Positions 1 through 9,861 of a stretch of DNA of 64,000 bases are shown piece by piece. Position 1 is the stretch's first letter; each line of letters starts with the position of its first letter. The translations under genes and the position numbers were made by a program. Origin of the DNA: Flavihumibacter profundi (lineage in GTDB: Bacteria > Bacteroidota > Bacteroidia > Chitinophagales > Chitinophagaceae); contig NZ_JAIQXE010000001.1 of the NCBI RefSeq assembly GCF_020076305.1, positions 186,001-250,000 on the forward strand, given 5' to 3'. A model generated the notes under the pieces. It did no database searches and had not been told where the DNA came from. It saw nothing but the letters and a program-made list of their open reading frames with translations.

Positions 1-308
1 TTTGAAATTGACTGATTGGGTTACTTAAATAAAAAAATATAGCAGGGTAGAATTATAGATTCATTTGTCAATATTAGTTACCTCATTGATATGCTGAAGG
101 AAGACCCGATTAATTATGGTATAGGATAATCTATCATCCAATAGTAAATAGGACAAAAAAGATGCCATTGTCCTTTCGAAAAATATCTTTTCGATAAAGT
201 GTCAGCAGATTGATTTTTTTTAGGTTAATCCTAACAAATCGGTTTGTTAAATGCAATTAATTGGATCAGATGAAAATTTATATATTTATTTAGTTGTAAT
301 ACCTGGGA
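1..308. other. AT-rich intergenic stretch, no gene supported
   Basis: No convincing coding frame is visible on either strand. A short open stretch around 43-129 ends in a stop and lacks a clear start or a recognisable product. The region probably holds the promoter of the flippase-like gene that follows, but I could not pick out a clean TTTG/TAnnTTTG pair. Confidence 0.5.
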
Positions 309-1400
309 TTGGGGTTGGCCAATGTTAAATTTATTTCCGTGTCAGTTATAAATAACAATAACATATTTACTTTCCGTGAGGGAAGGGTGAAATCCAGGTC
401 GTGGATATTATTTTTTATTTTCTTCCTTATGGTTTTTGGGTTCGTTGTGTATTATTTTTCGGAAATAAAAACAGAAATCAGGCTTCTTGGTAAGGTGGAT
501 ATAATCTGGTTGATTGTTGCTGTTGTTGCCCAAATCCTCACTTATTTATTCACTGCCATTATTTACAGATTATTATTAAGTGCTCAAAAATTGAAGCAAT
601 TACCCAAACTCCTGGATATTCTTAAAGCTTCTGTTATTTCCCTGTTTTTCAATCAAATCGTACCCAGTGCCGAAATAAGTGGCAATACTTTTATTTTCAA
701 TTTCCTTTCTAAACTCAATATTAGGGTAGCGCAAATTATTTCCCTGATATTGGCGGAACTGCTGATTTATTACGCAGCTATGGAGGCGATAATTTTATTA
801 TTACTGTTTGCCTGCCTGTTTTTTAATAAGGTACAAACTGTTTTTATTGGCACACTTGCTGCAGGATTAGCTATTTACCTTGTTTTTGGAGCCTTGATAT
901 CACTTGCCGGAAGGAAAAAATCCCTTTTGTTTATCTATAAAAAGATTAAAAGGATGAAGCATATTAAAAAGTTGTTTGAAAATATTGTCCAGACGATTCA
1001 GCAACAGGGAATTTCAAAAGAAGATGTAAGGCTGTCAAAGTTCCTGAAGCACAATAAAATAACAGTATTAAATAACTTTCTCGTTCAGTTGCTACTTGTT
1101 GCTGCGGATGTATTTACCTTGTTTGCGCTATTTTATGGATTGGGTATTCACGTTTCGCTTTTTGTTGTGTTGCTTGGTTTCATATGTGCCCGTATTATTT
1201 GCTTAATCCCACTTTTACCTGGTGGCCTCATTCTTTATGAAAGCAGCATGAGTTTCTTTTTTGTAAGTCTTGGTATTCCTTTGGGGACAGCAATAATAGT
1301 AACGCTTATCTACAGGTTTTTGTCATTTTGGGCACCTATGCCCATTGGGTTATTCTTATACAGGAAATGGCTTAAGGGTGATTTTGGTGTAATTAAATAA
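309..1400 (+). CDS. Flippase-like integral membrane protein (LPG synthase TM / UPF0104 family)
   Basis: This is a polytopic inner-membrane protein of about 363 residues with roughly eight hydrophobic segments. The FNQIVPSAEISGN stretch followed by further membrane helices resembles the transmembrane domain of lysylphosphatidylglycerol synthases (MprF N-terminal half, YbhN/AglD relatives), a family thought to move or modify lipids and lipid-linked glycans. The cytosolic aminoacyltransferase domain of MprF is absent, so a flippase-like role is the most that can be inferred. The longest frame begins at a TTG at 309. A GTG at 387, just after a purine-rich GAGGGAAGG, would start directly before the first helix and may be the true start. 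It converges with the zinc exporter gene after a 21-nt gap. Confidence 0.72.
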   Translation: MGLANVKFISVSVINNNNIFTFREGRVKSRSWILFFIFFLMVFGFVVYYFSEIKTEIRLLGKVDIIWLIVAVVAQILTYLFTAIIYRLLLSAQKLKQLPKLLDILKASVISLFFNQIVPSAEISGNTFIFNFLSKLNIRVAQIISLILAELLIYYAAMEAIILLLLFACLFFNKVQTVFIGTLAAGLAIYLVFGALISLAGRKKSLLFIYKKIKRMKHIKKLFENIVQTIQQQGISKEDVRLSKFLKHNKITVLNNFLVQLLLVAADVFTLFALFYGLGIHVSLFVVLLGFICARIICLIPLLPGGLILYESSMSFFFVSLGIPLGTAIIVTLIYRFLSFWAPMPIGLFLYRKWLKGDFGVIK

Positions 1401-1421
1401 TGAATCTTCTGTACTATTCTA

Positions 1422-2348
1422 TTAATAACAATCAACCCCATTACAATCTGATGATTTGCTTTCCGTTTCTAATGTCACATGTTGAATATTTTCATGCGCG
1501 AATAAGTGCTTAAGCTGCTCTTTTATTTGTTGCGCCTTCCGCATGTCTGCTTGTTCGTCGATAACAATATGGGCTGTCAGCGCATTTCTTGTGGTACCTA
1601 TGGCCCAAACGTGTAAATGATGAATATCGATTACTCCATTGATTTTCAGGGCGATTTCTTTTAGTTTGTCGATGTTGATATTTTCAGGTACTCCATCCAT
1701 GGAAAGTCGAAGGCTGTTTTTCAAAAGGTTCCAGGTACTTGCTATAATAACTAAACAAATTATAATGCTTAGTAAAGGATCAATCCAGTAAATTTTGGTA
1801 AAATATATTATAATGCCGCCAACTACCATGCCTAATGAAACTATTGCATCAGATGCTAAATGAAGAAAAGCACTTTTAAGATTTATGTCGGTCTCTTTAT
1901 CCTTAAAAAACATAAAAGCGGATATTCCGTTGATTACGATCCCAATTGCTGCAATAATAGCAATTGTTTTGCCAGGCAACTCCTGGGTATATTTGAACCT
2001 TAGCAGTGCTTCATAAGCGATAGCTCCAATTGAAATAAGGAGCACCACTGCATTCAGTAAGGAAATTAGTATTGATGCCTTTCGATAGCCATAAGTGTAT
2101 TTTCCCGTGGCTTTGCTTTTTGATAATTTAAAGGCCAGCATTGCAAGGGCTAATCCTGCAACGTCAAGGAAATTATGCCCTGCATCAGAAAGTAAGGATA
2201 GGGAATTAATTTTAAAACCAATTACTATCTGTATTAATACGTAAGACAGGTTTAATGCAATTCCAATTACAAATGCCTTATTGAGATCTGTAATTTCTAC
2301 TGGTCCATGATGGTGCCCGCTATGGTTATGTTCGTGATGGTGTGCCAT
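1422..2348 (-). CDS. Cation diffusion facilitator family Zn2+/metal exporter
   Basis: This is a CDF-type metal/proton antiporter of 308 residues in the cytoplasmic membrane. The N-terminus is a His-rich tail (residues 3-15), as in CzcD and ZitB. Transmembrane helix 2 carries HxxxD (H58, D62 in SDAGHNFLD) and helix 5 carries a second HxxxD (HLASD), the tetrahedral site typical of zinc-selecting members. A cytoplasmic C-terminal ferredoxin-like domain follows, with HHLHVW and TAHIVID motifs, and the protein ends in a short Cys-containing tail. Its ATG shares one base with the stop of mgtE (TAATG), so the two are translationally coupled in a two-gene divalent-cation operon. Zinc is inferred from the motifs and not proven. 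Confidence 0.9.
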   Translation of the reverse strand: MAHHHEHNHSGHHHGPVEITDLNKAFVIGIALNLSYVLIQIVIGFKINSLSLLSDAGHNFLDVAGLALAMLAFKLSKSKATGKYTYGYRKASILISLLNAVVLLISIGAIAYEALLRFKYTQELPGKTIAIIAAIGIVINGISAFMFFKDKETDINLKSAFLHLASDAIVSLGMVVGGIIIYFTKIYWIDPLLSIIICLVIIASTWNLLKNSLRLSMDGVPENINIDKLKEIALKINGVIDIHHLHVWAIGTTRNALTAHIVIDEQADMRKAQQIKEQLKHLFAHENIQHVTLETESKSSDCNGVDCY

Positions 2349-3730
2349 TATAATATTGTACCCTTTAAAATCACTGCGGCTATTGTAAAATAAATGACCA
2401 GCCCTGTTACATCCACAAGAGTTGCCACTAATGGCGCGGATGAAGTGGCGGGGTCTAGTTTAAACTTTTTTAAAACAATCGGAATCATGGAGCCACTAAG
2501 AGTTCCCCACATGACAATACCAATCAGGGAAAAGAAAATGGTTACGGCCACTAAGAACCATTCTTCGCCATAATTGTACAGATGGAGTTTTTGCCAAATT
2601 GAAATTCTTATAAATCCAATTGTTCCTAAAATAAATCCTAAAGTAAGTCCGGATAAAATCTCTCTTCGCATTACGAACCACCAGTCTTTAATAGTTAGTT
2701 CTTTCAGGGCCATGGCCCTGATAATTAGGGTTGCTGCCTGTGAGCCGCTGTTGCCCCCGCTTGAGATAATCAGTGGAACAAATAATGCCAGTACAACTGC
2801 CTTTGATATTTCAACATCAAAATAACCCATTGCTGTTGCTGTAAGCATCTCTCCAACAAATAGTACAATGAGCCAGGTCGCCCTTTTTTTGATGAGTGAG
2901 AAAAAGGCAGTCTTAACGTATGGATAATCCAATCCTTCAACACCACCAAATTTTTGAATGTCCTTTGTATCCCTTTGTTCTGCTACATCTAAGACATCAT
3001 CAACAGTTAATACTCCTAATAATAAATTATCAGCATTGGTTACAGGCAATACGACCCTGTCATATTCTTTAAATTTAATTACCGCATCCTCTTTTGTATC
3101 AGTCATTTTAAGGCTAACGCATGAACCATCCAAGATGTCTGTTATTTTTTTTTGAGGATCGTTTAAAACAAAGCGACGTACAGGTATGTCATCTATCAGT
3201 CTCCCATCTTTATCCACTACATAAATTACATTTGCTGTCTCAGTATCTTTATGGTACTTCCTAAGATGTTCACTTGCCTCTGCAATAGTGACTTCCTTGT
3301 CAATTGTGGCAAATTCAGTATTTATCAACCTCGCCACACTATTTTCAGGATAACCTAAAATGTCATGGACCGCGTCTTTGTTTTTCTCATTTAGTAATTC
3401 TAATAACGAAGAACGTTCAACTCCTTTTATCAGCGAAAAAAATGCGATCCTGTCATCTGAACTTAGTTCATTTAATATCAGGGAGGATTTTGACCTGGGC
3501 GAATCTTTTACAATTTTCTTTTGCAACAAAACGTCTACATATGGGAATACCTTGGTTTGTGTACCGGAAGGCAAAGAATTAAACGCTTTAAATGCCGTTT
3601 CGGTGGGCACAGCCATCAGCATCTTTGCAATTTCTGAAGGGTGCACATTTTTATTCCCATTGCCAAATCCCAGAAGGCTGCTAAAATCGCCTTTGATGAT
3701 TTTTTTACTGATTTCTTTTAAATTCATCAT
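2348..3730 (-). CDS. mgtE: Magnesium transporter MgtE
   Basis: This is a 460-residue Mg2+ channel of the MgtE/SLC41 family. The N-terminal superhelical MgtE_N domain (about 30-135) is followed by a CBS-domain pair (about 140-255) that senses cytosolic Mg2+ and gates the pore, then five membrane helices from about residue 285. The family signature GGNSGSQAA is at 325-333. A conserved pore region with LDPATSSAP followed by an Asp in LVDVTG lies near the C-terminus. Length and domain order are normal. It is the first gene of the two-gene operon with the CDF exporter, overlapping by one base, so magnesium entry and metal export are probably co-expressed. Confidence 0.95.
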   Translation of the reverse strand: MMNLKEISKKIIKGDFSSLLGFGNGNKNVHPSEIAKMLMAVPTETAFKAFNSLPSGTQTKVFPYVDVLLQKKIVKDSPRSKSSLILNELSSDDRIAFFSLIKGVERSSLLELLNEKNKDAVHDILGYPENSVARLINTEFATIDKEVTIAEASEHLRKYHKDTETANVIYVVDKDGRLIDDIPVRRFVLNDPQKKITDILDGSCVSLKMTDTKEDAVIKFKEYDRVVLPVTNADNLLLGVLTVDDVLDVAEQRDTKDIQKFGGVEGLDYPYVKTAFFSLIKKRATWLIVLFVGEMLTATAMGYFDVEISKAVVLALFVPLIISSGGNSGSQAATLIIRAMALKELTIKDWWFVMRREILSGLTLGFILGTIGFIRISIWQKLHLYNYGEEWFLVAVTIFFSLIGIVMWGTLSGSMIPIVLKKFKLDPATSSAPLVATLVDVTGLVIYFTIAAVILKGTIL

Positions 3731-3985
3731 GCTTTTTAAATTGGGCGTTAGGGAATTTAGTCAGATAAATAGTTTTGAATTGAACGGGACCCAACAAATT
3801 AGTTGTAGATTTTTGTATGGGGTACAAAATTTATTTACTTCACGAGCGATTAACAACTGTCAATACCTGGAATTTTCCTGTTTTAGCTTTTCGGTAGTAA
3901 AAAAAAGATACCCGCCCTTATGGTATAAGTTATTGGCCTGTAATGTTTTAGTAAAGGAAAAATTAAAAATATCCCCCGTTTGAGT

Positions 3986-6466
3986 TTAAATTGGGGAAGC
4001 TGTTGAGCCAGTCCGGATATGAACATCCTGCTGAGGGTATGGTATAACAATACCTTCCGATTTGAATACGTCATTTATCTGTGAAATAATATCACTTTTT
4101 AAAAGTAGTGACTCCTTAATATTTTTAACCCAAAAAAGCAATTCAAATTCTATTGCACTTGCACCAAATTCTTTTGCCACAACTACCGGTTCCGGGTAAT
4201 CCAGTATTTTTTCATGCTTTTCTAAAATTGTACTTAATATTTGTTTCACCTTATTCAAATCGGAGCCATATGCCACTCCAACGGTTACCACAAGCCGCTT
4301 TATGTTTTTACCCATTGTCCAATTGATCAGGTGTTGACTTAATAGGTCACCATTCGGAATGATTAAACAAGCACCATCCGCCATAGTCACCACACTGCTT
4401 CTGAACCCAATTGATTTCATTGTCCCGGGTTTATTATTCACCTCTATCACATCCCCGACATTTACCGGTTTCTCAAACGCGATGATCAGACCGCTGACAA
4501 GGTTGTTTACAAGTCCTTGCAATCCAAGGCCAATTCCTACTCCCAGTGCACCTAAAATAATGGTTAATTTATCGAGTGGAATTCCAGAGGCTGCAAATGC
4601 CAGGAATAGCCCCAGGCTAATAATAGCTATCCTTATTAGCAATAACCAGCTACCCAATCCAACTTTGCCCGGTTTTTTGTCCGGTTCCTGGATTTCACCT
4701 TCATCAGAAGCGAAAAAGGAGATGACCCTGGACAATAGCATTGAGCAAACCAGGATTAACAGGAAAATAAACAACCCATTAATGGTGAAAGTATAGTCAC
4801 CTAATGTTCTTTCCGTATTCAGGAAGTCATTAAAGGGCAGCGCTATTTGTTTGAATTCATAAAAATTTCTTCCTACCAGTATAAGCCATCCAAGGACCAG
4901 GAAAAAATAAAATGCTGCAGGGACCTTGTCGCCAATCCTGTCAAAATTGATATAAAATAATTTTTTATCCGGATGTTTATAGATAATTGCGGTAATGGCA
5001 AGTGTCTCATTAATCAGCCGGACTGTCCAAAGGAATATTATAGCAATCACCACACCAGAATATCCGCTGATCATTAAAGTTTTTGACAGGTTGTACCGTC
5101 CGTAGATATTTAAAAGGCTTGCTGCAAATTCAACTATTACCACAAATCCTATAAAATATAAAATGCCTTTTTCTTTTAATTCATACCGGTGGCCCTGCAA
5201 CAATATATACATGCCATAAGCCATGCCTGAAATGGTTAAACCCAGCATTAGCCACCGTTCCGTTCTGGATGCCTGTAGAAGAATAATATTGTCAATGCCG
5301 GCTAATAAGAACAGCAAAATTATGATGGACCAGAATTTCATCCAGTAATTTGAAATGAAACCGTTGAAAACAAAGGTCAGGCATATCGCCACCGGGAGCC
5401 ATAAAACAAAGCTGAAGATAAATGGGGGTTCCAGGAAAATAAACTGAAATATACTCGTACATAGTATAAAAGCGGACAAAATAGGATATCTGAGTACCAA
5501 TTGTCCATTAAAATCTTCCCTTAACTTATTTTGCTCAATCATTCGCTCTCTAATAGACCGGATAAAGAAGGCAAGTGCAAGGATCAGTAAAGCCAGGATA
5601 ACCAAACGACCTTTATTGTCTTTGATATAAAAGTTAAGCGCAAGTTTTTCTTTATCCACGGAGAATTGTATGATTTCACCGAATGGGCGCGAATAGTGTA
5701 CCGGCCAGGTAATATTTGGTAATTCCCGGTCTAATGTTTGTTCCGTTATTTCTATTCTGCGCTTTTCCAAATCTTCCAGTGACGACCTGAGCGAGAACAC
5801 CATCAGTTCAACTTTATTCTGCAGTTCCTGTACATTGGCTAAAGCCTGATCCATGGCGGTATCAGTCGGACCAATCTCTTTAGCAACAACCAATAGCTTT
5901 TTAAAATACTTAATAGTATTAACAGAATCATCAGGGAAAATATAAAGTTCTGAATTGCTGGAAAGGGAATCAATTTTATCCCTGAAGCTAACCAGTGTCC
6001 TTGTATAAGTAGCCAGCACATTTTTTTGCTGGGTCATCTTGAATAATAGTTCAGTCAGGATGGCTGAGGATACGGCAAGGTTTCTTTGCGTTTGGGAAGT
6101 TCCTGTATTTACAAAAACACCGTCATTTACGATATTAACCGAGGCTGTTGTTTGTACTAAATCATTGCTTATCCCGAGGGTATCAATGCCTTTCTTCAGG
6201 TATATTTTTGCACGTTGTGTCTCATTCCTGATTTCTTCCAGGAGGAATTGCTGCTTTATACCGATCCTTCCTGCTTTGTACTTTTTGATACTCCTGATTG
6301 TTTCGTCCGTTCCTATTTTTTGGATTCTTGTTACAAAGCCAGATTTATTTGGCGTATCAACAGGATGTACCTGACTTGCTGAATCTGGTTGTTGGGCAAT
6401 TGTCCACCTGGATAAACAGGTAAACAATAGCAATACGAAGTATTTCCTCCAGCAGGGGTTTGACAT
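3986..6466 (-). CDS. Large MscS-family mechanosensitive ion channel with signal peptide
   Basis: This 826-residue protein begins with a signal peptide (cleavage near residue 25, after TIAQ). A long periplasmic alpha-helical region (to about residue 280) and around ten further membrane segments follow. The C-terminal third is an MscS domain: the pore helix has the Gly/Ala-rich GALGVGIGLGLQGLVNN pattern (near residue 640), followed by the beta-domain with FEKPVNVGD and the conserved IPNGDLL motif. The architecture matches large MscK/MscM-like channels that act as pressure-release valves on osmotic downshift. It stands alone, with 255 nt upstream of mgtE and 143 nt before DUF4421. The conserved parts support channel function; the sensing role of the periplasmic domain is inferred. 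Confidence 0.9.
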   Translation of the reverse strand: MSNPCWRKYFVLLLFTCLSRWTIAQQPDSASQVHPVDTPNKSGFVTRIQKIGTDETIRSIKKYKAGRIGIKQQFLLEEIRNETQRAKIYLKKGIDTLGISNDLVQTTASVNIVNDGVFVNTGTSQTQRNLAVSSAILTELLFKMTQQKNVLATYTRTLVSFRDKIDSLSSNSELYIFPDDSVNTIKYFKKLLVVAKEIGPTDTAMDQALANVQELQNKVELMVFSLRSSLEDLEKRRIEITEQTLDRELPNITWPVHYSRPFGEIIQFSVDKEKLALNFYIKDNKGRLVILALLILALAFFIRSIRERMIEQNKLREDFNGQLVLRYPILSAFILCTSIFQFIFLEPPFIFSFVLWLPVAICLTFVFNGFISNYWMKFWSIIILLFLLAGIDNIILLQASRTERWLMLGLTISGMAYGMYILLQGHRYELKEKGILYFIGFVVIVEFAASLLNIYGRYNLSKTLMISGYSGVVIAIIFLWTVRLINETLAITAIIYKHPDKKLFYINFDRIGDKVPAAFYFFLVLGWLILVGRNFYEFKQIALPFNDFLNTERTLGDYTFTINGLFIFLLILVCSMLLSRVISFFASDEGEIQEPDKKPGKVGLGSWLLLIRIAIISLGLFLAFAASGIPLDKLTIILGALGVGIGLGLQGLVNNLVSGLIIAFEKPVNVGDVIEVNNKPGTMKSIGFRSSVVTMADGACLIIPNGDLLSQHLINWTMGKNIKRLVVTVGVAYGSDLNKVKQILSTILEKHEKILDYPEPVVVAKEFGASAIEFELLFWVKNIKESLLLKSDIISQINDVFKSEGIVIPYPQQDVHIRTGSTASPI

Positions 6467-6609
6467 TTATTGGGTATAATTATTTTTTGGTTAAAGCACC
6501 GATATTATTTTGATTGTTATTCATGGACCCCGGTGGGGTGAATTCAAATATATTTAAAAAAAATAAATATAATAATGGATGGTTTGTCTTAGCCTGGAAC
6601 TGAAATGCT

Positions 6610-7650
6610 TTATTTAGTACGTATAATATTATTCACGGATTCCACTTTTTCCTTCATCCATTTTGGCGCATTCAACCTGTAACCCACAAATCCCTGGATA
6701 GCAACTTTAGAATTTTCAGATATGGCACTTGTATGTTCCTGGTTGAAGGAAGATCCGGAAAATTGCATGTAAAAGCCTGTGAAAAATCTTTGTCCATTAT
6801 ATCCTAAGCCCGTCCACCCATCAAGCCGGAAGATAGCATTTCGCTGATCCGTGGAAACATCCCCGGATGGATACCTTGTTGTTAATCTGGTGTACACAAA
6901 TCCTGCACCGGGGGTTAGTCCGAGGGAAAAATAAAAATTATTCCTGATCACGAATGTGTGATAATATCCTGCACCCAGTATTATTTCAAAGTTATTGGTC
7001 TTTTGAGTAGACCTACCGCTTTGGGGCGTTGACCTGTCATCTACAATATAATACCGGTATCGCAAAATCGGGATAAAGCTTCCCGCGCTCTTCAGTTGCC
7101 TTTGTGTCTGTGAGGTTACTGCGCTTACAGAGAATTTCGGATTGAAATTGTAGGCAGTGGTCCCCTGGTATTGATTATATACAAGTTCCGGAAATTGAAT
7201 ATAAGGGTCTCCAGGTTTCCAGGCCGTATTATAATCGGAAGTATTTTCCAGGTAATAGCCCTGGGTCTTTGAATATGATAACTCCTGCTGCCAGTGATTA
7301 AAATTGAAGTTCATGCCAAATCCCCCGCCCTTCGTTTTTCCCCTGATATCATCGTCGTCATTTCCTGGTAAAAATTTAGGAATGTATTTTATACTGAATG
7401 AAATGAATTTGTAGCTGAAACTAATCCGGCTGATGCTTTTTGCATTTGGACTAAGCTGGATTTTGTTTTGATCCGTTACGACTGCCAGGGTTTCAATATC
7501 TGAGTTCAGTATAATTTTTAACATGATATACTGGTTCATATTTTCAATCCATTTCTGTTTTGGCTGCATGATAAGGGAATCATCATGCTGAGCCTGACCA
7601 AACAAGTAAATCGGTAATAAAAGGATATTTAATATATAATATTTTCTCAT
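6610..7650 (-). CDS. DUF4421-type outer-membrane-associated protein
   Basis: This is a 346-residue exported protein. The N-terminal signal peptide ends near residue 19 (LFGQ/AQ). The rest is rich in alternating aromatic and polar strands (SISFSYKFISFSIKYIP, then many Tyr/Phe/Gly stretches), as expected for a beta-barrel. The arrangement resembles DUF4421, a Bacteroidota family of unknown function. An acidic run DDDD sits near residue 105 before a KGGGFGMNFNF strand. It is monocistronic. No enzymatic residues are recognisable, so only an outer-membrane location is proposed. Confidence 0.7.
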   Translation of the reverse strand: MRKYYILNILLLPIYLFGQAQHDDSLIMQPKQKWIENMNQYIMLKIILNSDIETLAVVTDQNKIQLSPNAKSISRISFSYKFISFSIKYIPKFLPGNDDDDIRGKTKGGGFGMNFNFNHWQQELSYSKTQGYYLENTSDYNTAWKPGDPYIQFPELVYNQYQGTTAYNFNPKFSVSAVTSQTQRQLKSAGSFIPILRYRYYIVDDRSTPQSGRSTQKTNNFEIILGAGYYHTFVIRNNFYFSLGLTPGAGFVYTRLTTRYPSGDVSTDQRNAIFRLDGWTGLGYNGQRFFTGFYMQFSGSSFNQEHTSAISENSKVAIQGFVGYRLNAPKWMKEKVESVNNIIRTK

Positions 7651-7806
7651 TAAAAATGATTGGAAATCCGGTTCCTTGGCTTTTTAATTACCCATTTCAA
7701 TGATGTAAGTTGAAATGGGTAAAGGAAGTAATAAAAAAAATGTAATATTTGCAGGTATCGGGTCGTTGAATTTATTAGATTTTTGCCTTTTCCTAAAAAG
7801 AAGTAC

Positions 7807-9003
7807 ATGTTTTTGCGTAGTAGGGTCATCTTTATTTTATGCTTATTCCTTTCGTTTAATGTTTCTGCTCAATCAGATTCCACAGTTTCCACAGACCCTA
7901 ATTATGGGACCTTCAGGTTTTTCAGTATAAAACTTCATGCAGGAAAAAATTTTTATACCGGGGCTTCACTGACAAATGAGCTAAAACATGGGTACGGTGC
8001 CATTGAATTAAGGACTGGCTGGCAATCAAAAGGCAAGAAACATTGGGAGAACCAATACAATTATCCCGCATATGGCATTGGCTGGTACACCGGTTATGTT
8101 GGTGATGTTGATATTTTTGGACAACCAAATGCATTATTTGGATTTATAACATTCCCAATAACCCGGGGGAAATTAAATAGCTTCCATATTGAACCGGCTT
8201 TAGGGTTTACTTTTAACCTTAAACCCTATAATCGGGACCATAATTCTATTAATGATGCAATCGGGTCAAAATTCGCCATATATTTTTCATTGCATGGCGG
8301 TGGGCAATACAGGCTTAACAGGGAGGTTGACTTACTATATGGAATCGACTTTACGCACTTCAGTAATGGTCGCACAGTGACACCGAACCTTGGGTTGAAT
8401 ATGGCAGGATTCAGTTTAGGTGCCTTATATAATTTCAATGGAACCCAACACAAAGTTGATAATTCTGAACATCCAAAGACAATACTTGAAGCCAGGCCAA
8501 CTTTTGGTAAAACCGCAGGACCCGATAAAATCAGGGAAAATAATGTTTCGTTATACCAGGCTATCGGTACCGTACAAAACAAAGATGACGCCGGAACAAC
8601 ACACAGTTACCTCACTTCTTCGACTGTTTTGGAATACCAGCATAAATTCAATACGATGCATGGCATTAGTTTTGGGTTTGATGCATTTATCGACCCAAGT
8701 GCCAGGGATACCGCTGAGTATCCTTTAAATAAGGAAAAAATGGAAACCTTTTTTCCGTCAGTCCATGTTGGTTATGATTTCATGTTCTGGCGCCTGACAG
8801 TAAGGTTACAAATTGGCTATAACCTGACTACAATCGGACGTGAGTTAAAAGGAAATACTTTTATGCGTCCGGCATTAAGGTATGAGTTTACAAAAAGGTT
8901 CTACGGACAGGTTGGACTAAAGACAATGAATGGCGCTACTGCAGACTGGATAGAATTTGGTGCAGGTTATAAATTGTTTTACCGAAGGCATAGCTTGGAC
9001 TAA
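7807..9003 (+). CDS. PagL-like acyloxyacyl hydrolase (lipid A 3-O-deacylase family)
   Basis: This is a 398-residue protein. The ATG at 7807 is preferred over a TTG at 7783 because it gives a clean signal peptide (MFLRSRVIFILCLFLSFNVS, then AQ). The N-terminal half is a PagL-type eight-stranded beta-barrel with the catalytic signature HFSNG (His184 and Ser186), the pair used by outer-membrane lipid A 3-O-deacylases. PagL enzymes are about 150-180 residues long. Here an additional C-terminal region of about 190 residues follows (from about residue 205), also strand-rich and aromatic, so it may be a second barrel or an extended one. Lipid A remodelling is the family role; the substrate here is inferred. 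Confidence 0.78.
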   Translation: MFLRSRVIFILCLFLSFNVSAQSDSTVSTDPNYGTFRFFSIKLHAGKNFYTGASLTNELKHGYGAIELRTGWQSKGKKHWENQYNYPAYGIGWYTGYVGDVDIFGQPNALFGFITFPITRGKLNSFHIEPALGFTFNLKPYNRDHNSINDAIGSKFAIYFSLHGGGQYRLNREVDLLYGIDFTHFSNGRTVTPNLGLNMAGFSLGALYNFNGTQHKVDNSEHPKTILEARPTFGKTAGPDKIRENNVSLYQAIGTVQNKDDAGTTHSYLTSSTVLEYQHKFNTMHGISFGFDAFIDPSARDTAEYPLNKEKMETFFPSVHVGYDFMFWRLTVRLQIGYNLTTIGRELKGNTFMRPALRYEFTKRFYGQVGLKTMNGATADWIEFGAGYKLFYRRHSLD

Positions 9004-9103
9004 CCCTGTAAAGTTGTTTTATCCATAACTTTTACTGTCACCGGAAACATCCCTGATTTCTTATATTTAGGTAATTGAATATTATCTATAAGTGAATAGT
9101 CCG

Positions 9104-9802
9104 ATGAAAAAGAAGTTACTTACCGCCGCCTTACTGATTGTTGTTCCTTTTGTAATGAAAGCACAGGAAAAAATTAGGGTGATGGCAGGTGAAGATTTTT
9201 CAAAGGCCTTAAATTCCTATGGTATTTATCGTTTTCCAGCTTTTACGCAGTCAAAAATATTTTTCAGGAACAGGACACCGTCTGCTGCAAGACTCAATTA
9301 TAATCTTGTTCTTGCTGAATTGCAATTTATAAACAGCCCAACAGATACACTGTCAATTGGTAATCCGGAAGATTTACAATGGATAGAAATTGATAGCGTG
9401 CTTTATTATTATGATAAAAGATACCTGGAAGTGCTTGCAGGCGGGGCAGAGGATGTAAAGCTTGCTTTCTGGCAGCAAATAAAAATTGAATTTGAGCAAT
9501 TAGGTGCTTTTGACAAACCGGCAAATGGTGTTGATGTTAAAAGCTATAAGAATGTCAACTCGCCGATGGGTTATAATATAACTGATTTAACAGCTAACCA
9601 GAACAGGATCATCACCAAAGAAACCAGGTATTTCCTGGTAGATAAATACGGGAAATCCTTCCCTGCGAACAAGAGTAGTTTTTATAACCTTTTCCCTGGT
9701 GGTAAAGCTAAGATCCAGGATTATATAAAACAGGCGGACATCCATTTTGAAAGGATTGAAGACCTGAAAAAACTATATGCTTTTTGCCGGGAAGTAAACT
9801 AA
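9104..9802 (+). CDS. Secreted hypothetical protein
   Basis: This is a protein of about 232 residues starting at the ATG at 9104. The GTG at 9092 would only add four residues before a proper signal peptide, MKKKLLTAALLIVVPFVMKA followed by Q. The mature part is hydrophilic with no membrane segments, containing blocks such as DTLSIGNPEDLQWIEIDSVL and a C-terminal helical region. I do not recognise a family beyond a resemblance to secreted hypothetical proteins of Bacteroidota. It follows the PagL-like gene by 100 nt on the same strand and may be co-transcribed. Confidence 0.65.
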   Translation: MKKKLLTAALLIVVPFVMKAQEKIRVMAGEDFSKALNSYGIYRFPAFTQSKIFFRNRTPSAARLNYNLVLAELQFINSPTDTLSIGNPEDLQWIEIDSVLYYYDKRYLEVLAGGAEDVKLAFWQQIKIEFEQLGAFDKPANGVDVKSYKNVNSPMGYNITDLTANQNRIITKETRYFLVDKYGKSFPANKSSFYNLFPGGKAKIQDYIKQADIHFERIEDLKKLYAFCREVN

Positions 9803-9861
9803 AGGCTTCAACTACCCGGTCCTTAAATTGCTATACCAGGCCGTTATTTTACAAAGGGCGC

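Noticed and set aside
43-129. Short open stretch at the window start ending in a stop
   Set aside because: It begins right after a stop codon at 40-42, has only one internal ATG and 29 codons at most; too short and featureless to call.
3360-3983. Open frame of about 207 codons on the plus strand overlapping the start of mgtE
   Set aside because: Most of it is antisense to mgtE, and the rest has no family pattern or start context; not supported as a gene.
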